Assembly (NCBI GenBank): GCA_015657535.1 | Contig: JADHZB010001928.1 | Coordinates: forward strand, 6,311-36,964 | Source of the DNA: Nephromyces sp. MM_2019 | Taxonomy: Eukaryota; Apicomplexa; Aconoidasida; Nephromycida | DNA: 30,654 nt | Direction: 5' to 3' | Shown here: one piece after another, positions 23,501 to 30,654 of the stretch | Position numbering within the stretch: position 1 is the stretch's first letter | How the letters are laid out: every line of letters starts with the position of its first letter | The notes under the pieces: generated by a model | Told to the model about the DNA's origin: nothing | Databases searched by the model: none | Seen by the model: only the letters and a program-made list of their open reading frames with translations | Position numbers and translations under genes: made by a program

Positions 23501-24956
23501 CCTCGTTAGCCTCAAAACACTCTGCAGAAGCTTTCTCAGTAGCAGTAGACTTCTGATCTCTCTCATGTCTTCAAAGAAAACACATACACGCACACATTAA
23601 GAAGCGTTTTATTACAGCTTTGAGAGTAAAGCTACAGAGTATATGTACATCACACACAAACCCGCTAAGAATGCACACAATGGGGGGTTACAGGCACATA
23701 CGAACGCACACACACACGCACAAAGGCATACAGAGAAACAAGTACATACATAAGCACACGTGCAAGCACAAACAAAGGAGCACACACACCAACGTAATCA
23801 CAAGCATAAACACACACCGCTTGACAGCTTGCTCCTGCCTCCATTTCGCAGCTTTCGCCTCTCCACGCTTTCCATCATCTGAGAATATCCCAATTAAATC
23901 CTTTCCCTTATCATATATCATTGTAAGTACAGCTGATAAGCTTCTCCAGTAGATTTCCACCTTCAAGATAATGATTTAGCAACACACACACATAATGTTT
24001 ATGAGTGGTTTGATGATAGCGAGAACATTAATAGTGCATTCACACATGCTAATTCAGCCGTTTGCTCTGTTAATGCTAGAAAAATTAAGCAGAAGAAGAC
24101 AGCTCACATATCGCAGACACACAGAGGAAACTCAGATGCACACACACAAAAAGAAAACTCATAGGCACAAAAACAAGGAAAAGGCTCTTTGATGGGTTTT
24201 GCACACACGAAATGAAAAACCCATTTTCACACACACACACCCACCCACCTACACACACCCACACCCTCCCACACCCACCATCTTCATAACATTATTCAAG
24301 TAGGTATTCCCATCAACGATACTTCCAGCACGAGATTTAACGCCCTCGATAAGCTTAATAGTGTGTATGTAGGCAGTGATAGAAGCTTCCTTCACTGAGG
24401 AGATTGTGTGTGCGGCTTTATTGATGAGCTCATGACTATACAACTGTTTCTGTTGAGCAGATTTTCTTAAGTCATTGAATGCCTCCTCAAGTTCAGGCTT
24501 ACTCTGCAGCTCCTTCTCAACCTGCGACATTACTGAGCGAATGAAGCTGTTAGAAGAGAAGCCTTTCCTCTGGAGAGTTATATTAAGGGCGAGGGAGGAG
24601 TGATGAGGAGGGAATGAGGGGGTTAATCTGTGTGTTTTGATGGGTACGTGTGAAGCTCTATTAATGCTTCTACCCACTGTTTGGGGAAAGTAGGAGGAGG
24701 AGAGGAAGCAGCATTGCACTAAGAGCTTATCTTCATCAAACAGGAATAAATGAGGAAGCGAATGTGATGTAGTGACTTCTGGTTTGTGAGAAGAACAGAG
24801 AGAAGGTGAAGAAGAAGAGAAAAAAGAAGAAAAACGAGAATAAAAAGAAGAGAAAGAAGGCAAACTACGAAAACTGCTCATCTCCATCTTCTCTATGCTT
24901 CCTCTTCTTCCTCCTCCAAGAGAAAACAGCGGAGAAAAGGAAAAACGCTGCTTCAT
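20506..24956 (-). CDS. TIM44: Mitochondrial import inner-membrane translocase subunit TIM44 (8 exons)
   Basis: Exons in coding order: 24956-24279, 23960-23818, 23568-23378, 23153-23069, 22419-22329, 21873-21762, 21310-21120 and 20547-20506. Every junction is in phase, giving 510 codons plus TAG (family about 430-480). TIM44 anchors mtHsp70 to the TIM23 channel on the matrix side. The first about 110 residues are Ser/Phe/Arg-rich with few acidic residues, like a long transit peptide; Met-24 or Met-26 are alternative starts. Family landmarks: KGFSSNSFIRSVMSQVEKEL with ELEEAFNDLRK (coiled-coil mtHsp70-binding part), SLVVAKASIWERFGTKLKDM, PLFGSLFGETEIAASIREM, then the C-terminal Tim44 domain: LPELIEIVEQVVAPHMVDRF, CGDAAFAALESSIKERD, GLPWFVFTFTTQQINCLRD and DDIREVVYSMALTR. 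A 42-nt last exon supplies IKEFAILRNTPSW. Introns are TG-rich on the coding strand (CA on the + strand). Confidence 0.93.
21323..21395 (-). repeat. Purine/pyrimidine tandem repeat beside a TIM44 acceptor
   Basis: Units of about 12 bp (GAGGAGGGTAGA, GGGGGGTAGAGG and similar) form, on the coding strand, an expanded polypyrimidine tract that starts 13 bp before the acceptor of TIM44 exon 7. Confidence 0.8.
22110..22122. promoter_or_regulatory. Variant near-palindrome GTGTAAGTACACT in a TIM44 intron
   Basis: This copy of the recurring 13-bp element has one arm changed. It lies in intron 5 of TIM44. Function unknown. Confidence 0.25.
23270..23370 (-). repeat. CACACG/CATACA microsatellite in a TIM44 intron
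   Basis: An interrupted ACAC/ACATAC/ACGCAC tract reaching almost to the donor of exon 3 (GTGAGTGTG on the minus strand). It is typical of the intron filler in this window. Confidence 0.8.
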
Positions 24957-25269
24957 CTTTTCTCACAAGTTTTGCTGCGTAGAAACAGAAGCTGATAGAA
25001 GGCGAAGATTCTTTGTGTGTACGAACTCTGTTTTTCCGGGACAAAACAGCAGTTTTGTCCGTTAAAGGAGGTGGAAGTTTAAGAGGAAGGAGAAGGTACA
25101 AAGCTACAAAAAAAGAAAATTCTTATGAACTGAGGGCCACACACTGCACTGCTTTCCCACTCCGATGATGCTTTAAAGAGGAGGGAAGAGGCAGAAGCAA
25201 TAGGGGGCCCAAATTTTCATTACAATCAAAGTTCTGCAAAAATGATGATATTTCCTTTAAGTTCATTAG

Positions 25270-25282
25270 GTGTACATACACT
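25270..25282. promoter_or_regulatory. Near-palindrome GTGTACATACACT upstream of TIM44
   Basis: The same 13-bp element as at 16881, here 314 bp upstream of the TIM44 start in the divergent intergenic region. If it is regulatory it could serve either flanking gene; no direct evidence. Confidence 0.35.
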
Positions 25283-25336
25283 GCTAAAACGGAATGGAAT
25301 ATTAGTAAACGAGGGAGGTGGAGCTTTTCAGGAAAT

Positions 25337-25402
25337 GAAGATGATCATGAAGATGATGAAGAAGATGAAGATGATGAAGAAGATGAAGAAGATGAAGAAG
25401 AA
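25337..25402 (+). repeat. GAAGAT/GATGAA repeat
   Basis: Twenty-odd GAA and GAT triplets in a row. One frame encodes an acidic Asp/Glu run that stays open over about 110 codons (from about 25218) but has no Met, ending EKLRRR and TGA. It is treated as a simple repeat; an exon of an acidic protein is not excluded. Confidence 0.7.
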
Positions 25403-25780
25403 TATCTTCAAAAAATGAAGAAGATATTCGAAAAGCTCAGAAGAAGATGAAATCTACGAAGTCAAGCGATTAAGGCAGCGTTTCATGAAAAGCTAAGAGC
25501 ATAAGAAGCATGAAAACACGATTTTATGAAGAATAATATCATCTTCTCTCACACCCACCAATCATCCAATTGAAATATACAAAATCTCAAATAATTTGAT
25601 GATATAAAGCGCACGGGTGTGTGTGCGCAGGTTTTTATGACGTTTAATTGAGGAGGAAGATGAGCTTCTCCTTGCAACTTCTCACGATGTGTAGATAAGG
25701 AGATAGCTTTTACAGCGTGGAGCTTTCAAGAGGGATGCTGAGGCAGCAGCAACTTCCTAACACACATAGAGGTTGAGAGT

Positions 25781-25855
25781 AGTACACACACGGAGAATGG
25801 ATCAACACGCACGGAGAATGGTCTACTTCCATACACACACGGAGAGTAGCTCGCT
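25781..25855 (+). repeat. CACACGGAGAATGG tandem repeat, three units
   Basis: Three copies of ACACACGGAGAATGG or close variants, spaced 24-30 bp (AATGGATC, AATGGTCTAC, AGTAGCTC follow-ons). Confidence 0.75.
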
Positions 25856-26074
25856 TGCCATGAAATCAAGCCATTAGAGCACATTCTATGCAAACATCAC
25901 GCGGCTTGCACGCTAATATGTCTGCAGTATGCTGTAGACTATTTGGGTAATATTTGGTAGAGTAGGTGATACCAAGGAGGTGATACCGTCGAGTATATCT
26001 AAGTCAGTAGATGCATATGCACACACTTTATAAGCTCTATCAGAAACCCTTGAGGTCTCATAACTGCACCTCAT

Positions 26075-26636
26075 ATGGATATCCTAGTTTGTCCCGTGTG
26101 TGTGTGTGCGTGTTTTTTACGTGTTGGTGCAGGTGTAGGTGTGTATGTATCTTTGTATGTCTCTTTGTGTATGTGTGTTTAATGTGAGATTTATAGTGGT
26201 TGCATATTTCCACAGGAAATAAAAGGTTTTATGTGTAGTTTTAACAGGTATTGAGAAATGCTCAGGTTGCGGGTAAGTGTGTCTATTCCCTCTTGTGGTG
26301 TGTATGAAAGTGCATAAGCTCTCCTCTGATTACGGTGTATGTCACCAGGTTTTATACACACACAAAGTTTTGTGCCTGTGTTTATTCTTTTTTGAAGGTG
26401 CTTTTAGAATGTTCGCTTGCCTGATGCGAACTAATGCAAAGGATGCTGTGGGATGAAGCGCCAATTCTGTTGCTCCTCAGAGGCATCCGCTGTGTGCGAG
26501 TTGTGTGATGCTTAAACTTCGGGTGTGCGAGTTCTTTGATGAAAGAATAACTTCTGTGCGTGTACATTTGTGCATGCGCGAAAGTTCGGATGATGAAACC
26601 CCAGAGTCTACACTAATGGACAGACTCTCAGCTTAA
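26075..26636 (+). CDS. Hypothetical small protein, 83 residues (4-exon model)
   Basis: Model exons: 26075-26095, 26248-26272, 26398-26447 and 26481-26636. The donors are GTGTGTG, GTAAGTG and GTGGGA, the phases 0, 1 and 0 match, and the frame closes at TAA. The product begins MDILVCPVLRNAQVAGAFRM and ends in an acidic stretch (RESSDDETPEST). It carries a CxxC (PLCASC) in the middle. The last proposed intron is only 33 nt. If it is not spliced, the frame stays open across it except for one TGA at 26454-26456. No family is recognised. Intron 1 is the usual TG-rich filler, supporting + orientation. The gene is divergent from TIM44 and followed by another small + gene. Confidence 0.48.
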
Positions 26637-26729
26637 GGATGCAGTGCTTCCTGATAAACTTATATTCATTATTTTGAGTGTTCAAGTATATTGAAGAATC
26701 CTAGAGATTCTGATGATACCCGAAATACT

Positions 26730-27093
26730 ATGAAAAAATTATCAAATTTTCACTTCAAAGAAGAAGAGGAAGCAGATGAGAAAGAAGAGGAAGAACAAGA
26801 AGAAGAAACGGAGAGAAAGAGGAAGAAAAAGCAGTGGGATATCAGTCAGCACATACACGTCCACTTTGAAGCATTCTGAAAGCCATTGCAATCCCTCTTT
26901 TTGCATGCTTCATTTCAGAATGAAGTCTTTACGCACATACACAATGAGATAATGCCTTGTATTCGCTTGTGTGCGTGTGTGTGTGTGCGACACCTCAGTA
27001 TACGACGTACTATTCGATTTTGATTCAATAAAAAGAGGGAAAGAGGAGGTTTCAAAGCCGAGAAAACCGCGTTTCTACGATTTTGATGGGTAG
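26730..27093 (+). CDS. Hypothetical acidic/basic protein, 69 residues (2-exon model)
   Basis: Exons 26730-26844 and 26999-27093 are joined in phase 1 across a 154-bp intron (donor GTCAGC, TG-run acceptor CACCTCAG). The first exon encodes MKKLSNFHFK, a Glu-rich run and a basic KRKKK followed by QWDI. The second continues YDVLFDFDSIKRGKEE, then a KPRKPRFYDFDG end. The join at QWDI-IYDV reads smoothly. The charged composition suggests a nucleolar or RNA-associated protein, but this is inference and no family is recognised. The frame is open upstream of the ATG to 26658, so the first exon could be internal. Confidence 0.5.
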
Positions 27094-27397
27094 GAAGAGG
27101 GTGAAGAACCTTTGGGTTCTACTGCTTTGTAGTATAAAAGCTTTGCTTGCTACTGCAGAAGCTTATAAAGCCTAGTGTTGTCGAAAGTGGTGCCTAGAGT
27201 ACTAATCATGGCGCGTAGGAATGCTTGGTTCTGCAAAAAACGGAGTGCATTAGCCACTAGCGTGAGGAGCTAACTTCGGGTGTGTGTGCTATTATCTGTG
27301 TGGGTTCATCGCGGTGTCTCCTGCGTGCGATGTGTGCATCCCTCTATCTTCAAACAGATTCTACCCAGTATTCATACTAATAAGTTAGCGCCGGTGT
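27094..27397. other. Short convergent intergenic region
   Basis: It separates the stops of the + gene (27093) and the - gene (27398). It contains a small GAACC-TTT-GGTTC hairpin at about 27106 and little else. No tRNA or other RNA gene could be folded. Confidence 0.45.
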
Positions 27398-28802
27398 TTA
27401 CACACAAATTTTGATTGCAAGCGATGCTTTACAAGAGAAAACAGAGGCAAGTCATTTACCCTACACACACACCGGCAAGCAGCCCTGCGCATTTCATCAT
27501 GCCTACAGCAGCATACCAGTACTTGTGATTCCCATAGCTCACCATGTACTCAGATATATCCACATGCACACACACACACTCACGTACACACACACTCAAC
27601 AGTTTATTAGCCCAAACAGCAGGAAAACCCAAGAATTCAGCTCATCAACACTCCCCAATCGAGAGAAGGGACACACAGCCTTCAATACTCTCACACACAC
27701 CAGAATAAGAATACACAAGGTTCTCTGGTTTTCATATGTGTGCACACATCTTCACACACACACGCATACATACATTTCTAAGCTTGTACTTCCAAGCTTA
27801 GCGTACATTCCCTGCCAAATCCTGAAGGATTGCAGGTTATCCCTCCTAATCGACAGCCTAGTCATAATCAAATATTAGGGGAAACCTTGTATACTTGTGT
27901 GCCTTAAGCACGTAAAAAATTTAAAGACTACTAGCTCGTGGTGAACACACACGCACCAATACCAACACCAACACACACAAAGGGATAAACACACATGCAA
28001 ACACACACAAAGGGATTCACATATATGCACACACCCCCCTCACTCCCCTATAAACTCCCCCCCTCACCATCCCCCAGACCCACCACCACGGAGCCCCCTG
28101 AAGCTGCGTCTCAGCACCATATTAATGAAGGTGGTATACAACATAAAGTCTTCATTCCTATAAAAGGGATAGAGATTGCAAAACGACAGTCCAATATATA
28201 TTTCCTCATTAGGGGGGGGATAGGGGAAATCGATGAATACTGGGGGGGTTAACATCCGTGTCGACACGTCAGCTAAGGGGCATCGATGATCTTGACGAAC
28301 CAACAGTGTGCCAGCAGAATCCATTAGAAAATAGTCAATGCTAAAAGAAGCGAGAAAAAGGTATGCTGCGGGAATAAAATTTTGCACACATACAGATAAT
28401 AGCGGGGTAGACAGGGGGGGTAGATAGAGAGGTGGAGATAGAGGGGGGTGGATAGATACATTACACATTACACACAGAGCTAGATTGATTACATAAACAC
28501 ACACAGGTAGTGTGAAGAGGGTGTAAAAAACGTGAAGACACGAGAAAAGGTGCACACACTAAAATGATCAGCTATATACCGAGTTAAGCACAGATCCTGA
28601 TAACCAGAGGTTATGCAAGAGGAACTGCACACAAATATAAAACATTTATTCACACAATGGAAAAAACACGTTATGGATGCTCTGCATAATTTTCACGTTC
28701 TAACAGCTTCAGCTTATCCAATGCCTGTGAAAGCCTAGCATTTCCTCACTAATATTCCAATCTCCTGAGATTAATGGGTTTTCTTGAAGACTTTACTATC
28801 AT
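27398..28802 (-). CDS. Hypothetical protein, about 181 residues (7-exon model)
   Basis: Model exons in coding order: 28802-28750, 28624-28580, 28340-28068, 27821-27774, 27650-27629, 27548-27473 and 27426-27398. All junction phases agree (2,2,2,2,0,1) and the frame closes at TAA. The best-supported parts are the third exon (RIDYFLMDSAGTLLVRQDH, later EEIYIGLSFCNLYPFYRNED) and the sixth (MVSYGNHKYWYAAVGMMK), which runs into a hydrophobic C-terminus ASLAIKICV. The third exon may hide a 63-nt intron at its C-rich stretch (about 28215-28277). The donor of exon five could alternatively be at 27600. A coding-looking piece at 28720-28640 (ALDKLKLLEREN) is left in intron 1. No family is recognised. 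Confidence 0.42.
28385..28460 (-). repeat. GGGGGGTAGATAGAG tract near an acceptor
   Basis: An imperfect tandem of GGGGTAGA/GTGGAGATAGAG units. On the minus strand it forms a long pyrimidine tract just upstream of the third exon of the 27398-28802 gene, parallel to the tract at 21323-21395. Confidence 0.75.
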
Positions 28803-29226
28803 TCTATAGGTTGCATAGTATATGTGCGTGTCTCTATTTGTGTCTCTTTGTGCGTCTTTCTGTGTGTCTCCGCTTGTCTCTGTGTATCTCTTTGTGTGTG
28901 TACCTGCGTGTGCGCCTGTTTGCACGTATCTATGTGTCTCTGTGTGCGACTCTATTTACGACTCCATTTGCGACTCTATGTGTGCAATTCTATGTGCGTG
29001 TGTCTACGTGTATGCCTCTATACCCCTTTGTGTGTGTGTGTGTGCCACGGTTGCTCAGTATATAGGAGCGATCGCTAGAGGGTCCTGTTCTTTTCCTCGC
29101 TTGAGCTACTCATCATTCCTTTCGTCACTGTAGATACAGTACGTACATCAACTTGCTATAGAGCTTCTCACTAAATCAGGGTTATCTTGATTGAAGATAC
29201 TCCTTTGATTGCTGACTTCCGAAGCG
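28803..29226 (+). other. Divergent intergenic region with GT-rich filler
   Basis: Interrupted TGTGTCTC/TGTGTGTG repeats at 28820-29045 on the + strand. A 25-codon open stretch (29059-29133, YIGAIARGSCSFPRLSY then TAG) follows a CTCAG acceptor and could be the last exon of a further small + gene, but no preceding exon is found. Confidence 0.4.
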
Positions 29227-29678
29227 ATGATTACTAAGGGCTCCAATAACGCTGATTTGTGTGTGTGTTTTCCCAGTAGCCAATATGCAGGACTATGTGT
29301 GTGTAGGGTGTGTATGTGCGTGTCTCAGTTGAAGTTTATCAGTGCTTGCCTGAGGAAACATGTGTGTGCCTGGGGGTTTTCGGCAGGATGTGAAGATATA
29401 AGTGACAGACTGGTGGGCTTTTTAAGATGTGTGCGTGTCTGTGTTCTCGGAGGTGTATGTGCATGTGTTCGTGCTTATGCGTCTCTTTTTGTGAAGGTGC
29501 AAGTGCTTGTGTGTTCTCGGAGGTGTGCTCGCGCGTCTCGGTGTGTGAAGGTGTAAATGTTTGTGTGTAGCTATTCAATGAGTCTTGGGATGATGGAATT
29601 TCAGCAGATCTTTTTACTATTCGATTGAGTGACATCATTCGGAAGAATAAGCAGCCTTCATTCGAAGTGAGTGCTTGA
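29227..29678 (+). CDS. Hypothetical small protein, 62-63 residues (3-exon model)
   Basis: Exons 29227-29258, 29343-29428 and 29608-29678 have phases 2 and 1. The donors are GTGTGTGTG and GTGTGCGTG, the acceptors TTTATCAG and TTTCAGCAG. The product begins MITKGSNNADF. It has a Cys-containing middle (LRKHVCAWGFSAGCEDISD) and a basic helical end (LFTIRLSDIIRKNKQPSFE), stopping at TGA. The last acceptor is a CAGCAG tandem, so an alternative join adds one residue. No family is recognised. Its last exon overlaps the last exon of the opposing gene by 44 bp. Confidence 0.48.
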
Positions 29679-30654
29679 GGCTATCCCCAGCAATAGAACC
29701 CTTTGTAGCATCCAGAAGTAAAGAGCATCACACATACACATACAAACAAACACACACTCACAAGCACACACACTAACTCACACTTACAGGCACACACAAA
29801 CACACTCAACACAAAAAAAAAAAAACATGTTCACAAACACATTTACAAGCACACACAAACACACACTCACAAGCACACACACAAACACACATTCACATTC
29901 ACAAGCACAAGCACAAACACACACTCACAAGCACATACAAACACACACTCAAATACATGCTCACAAGCACACACACAAACGCACTCACAAGCACACACAC
30001 AAGCACACTCACAAGCACACACACAAACACACACTCATAAGCACACACAAGCACACATAATAGAACAGATATATCTTTCATCAGAAAAATGGCATGAATT
30101 TCCGCATGTTCAAGAGAAATTACCCCCAACAGCTTTCAACATACTCCAAGCACAAAACAAAGTTATATGAATCCTTTAAAAATTTTAATAGTCGTGTGTA
30201 TGCACACGCACACGTATTTTAGCTCATATATACAAAATGAAGCGCTACTTTTACTTCAAATTCTAAAGAGCTAGATATGCCATGACAAAATCTAATCTTC
30301 AGCCAAGCTTTACTGAATAACATAAAACCACGATGAAACGCTGGACGTATATTAATGAAGTAAACAACTTGTTTCAGTCTTGTGATACACACACACACAT
30401 AGATATACATGGAAATATCGATACACCTAAATATATAATATAAAAAAAAACAGAAAAAGGCACACGCACGCACGCACACGCGTGCACATGCACACGTACG
30501 CACAGGCACACGTACGCACACGAACGCGCACTCACATGCACGCACACGTACGTACACAAATACACGCACACATTTATTACTCACTTCGAGCTCTAACGGA
30601 GCTAGGAAGCAGCACACACACAATATTCTTTATAAGGTGGGTCTGGAAACTCTC
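29635..30654 (-). CDS. C-terminal part of an unidentified protein (gene runs off the right edge)
   Basis: Exons in coding order: 30654-30585 (open to the window edge), 30367-30255, 30132-30067 and 29700-29635, with phases 1, 0 and 0, closing at TGA. About 104 residues are visible. The clearest part joins the first two exons: HLIKNIVCVLLPSSVRAR then IVYFINIRPAFHRGFMLF and SKAWLKIRF. The third exon carries LEHAEIHAIFLMKD and the last GSIAGDSLKHSLRMKAAYSS. Introns are CA-rich on the + strand, as for TIM44, supporting the minus orientation. The family is not recognised. Confidence 0.5.
29731..30058 (-). repeat. AAGCACACACA/CACTCA minisatellite
   Basis: Over 300 bp of ACACACAAACACACACTCACAAGC-like units (about 10-28 bp), interrupted by A12 at 29814. 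On the coding strand of the opposing gene it is TGTGTG filler of its last intron. Confidence 0.9.
30460..30570 (-). repeat. CACGCACGCACACG tract in intron
   Basis: CACACG/CGTACG-rich microsatellite with higher GC than the other tracts. It lies in the first visible intron of the right-edge gene. Confidence 0.85.

Larger units (their letters stand above)
24957..26074. other. Intergenic region between divergent TIM44 and the 26075 gene
   Basis: A GA-rich strand upstream of TIM44, a recurring palindrome at 25270, a GAAGAT repeat at about 25337-25400 and a GGAGAATGG repeat at about 25781-25855. Short coding-like pieces follow acceptor-like sites (25630 and about 25711, the latter ending AEAAATS and a stop), but no ATG-containing exon joins them. 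No TATA box is evident next to either start. Confidence 0.4.

Noticed and set aside
25218..25450. Acidic Asp/Glu reading frame as an exon
   Set aside because: No Met, no clear acceptor or donor, and it includes the dispersed palindrome; better read as a GAAGAT simple repeat.
27100..27230. Possible structured RNA around GAACCTTTGGGTTC
   Set aside because: Only one short hairpin; no cloverleaf, snoRNA boxes or snRNA motifs recognised.
28640..28720. Minus fragment NARLSQALDKLKLLEREN ending at a stop as a separate last exon
   Set aside because: No upstream minus exon can be placed in the + oriented GT-rich region to its right; kept only as a note under the 27398-28802 gene.
29827..30060. 77-codon ORF encoding His/Thr/Lys repeats
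   Set aside because: Pure translation of a CA minisatellite; the same holds for the many Cys/Val-rich ORFs in TG tracts.
29720..30060. CRISPR-like regular repeats
   Set aside because: Units vary in length and there are no unique spacers; it is a CA minisatellite in eukaryotic DNA.

Overview
This window is nuclear DNA of a eukaryote, probably a protist. Three housekeeping genes can be recognised only after joining short exons across GT-AG introns, and there are no ribosome-binding sites or operons. The lineage cannot be fixed from the sequence. A degenerate von Willebrand A surface-type gene and the overall style would fit an alveolate or another parasitic protist, but that is a guess.

The genes found by exon joining are: TRAPPC6/Trs33, a TRAPP vesicle-tethering subunit (+, 14060-16741, 5 exons); CIA2/MIP18, the cytosolic Fe-S targeting factor (+, 17815-19242, 3 exons); and TIM44, a mitochondrial import-motor subunit (-, 24956-20506, 8 exons). 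All exon phases match, and the joined reading frames give 182, 153 and 510 residues. The same splice rules give five weaker models with consistent phases but no family assignment: the C-terminus of a + gene (1595-2174), two small + genes (26075-26636, 26730-27093), a - gene (28802-27398), a small + gene (29227-29678), and the C-terminal part of a - gene entering from the right edge (30654-29635). The last two overlap tail to tail.

Layout. 1-2174: GT-rich end of a + gene. 2175-about 13500: a long gene-poor island, nearly free of GT/CA microsatellites, holding a broken vWA-domain gene (about 7285-8351), a few unassigned ORFs and two minisatellites. 13500-19242: TRAPPC6 and CIA2 in tandem. 19243-20505: convergent intergenic. 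20506-24956: TIM44. 24957-26074: intergenic space between divergent genes. 26075-30654: dense small genes on alternating strands.

The most striking property is that introns carry GT (TG) microsatellite and minisatellite DNA on the coding strand, often running straight from the splice donor or up to the acceptor. The strand of the repeat (TG or CA) therefore predicts the strand of the gene. One intron begins with five exact-length 40-bp tandem units that each repeat the 5' splice-site-like sequence. A near-palindrome GTGTACRTACACT recurs between genes and in introns. No tRNA, rRNA, CRISPR array or recognisable transposon was found.
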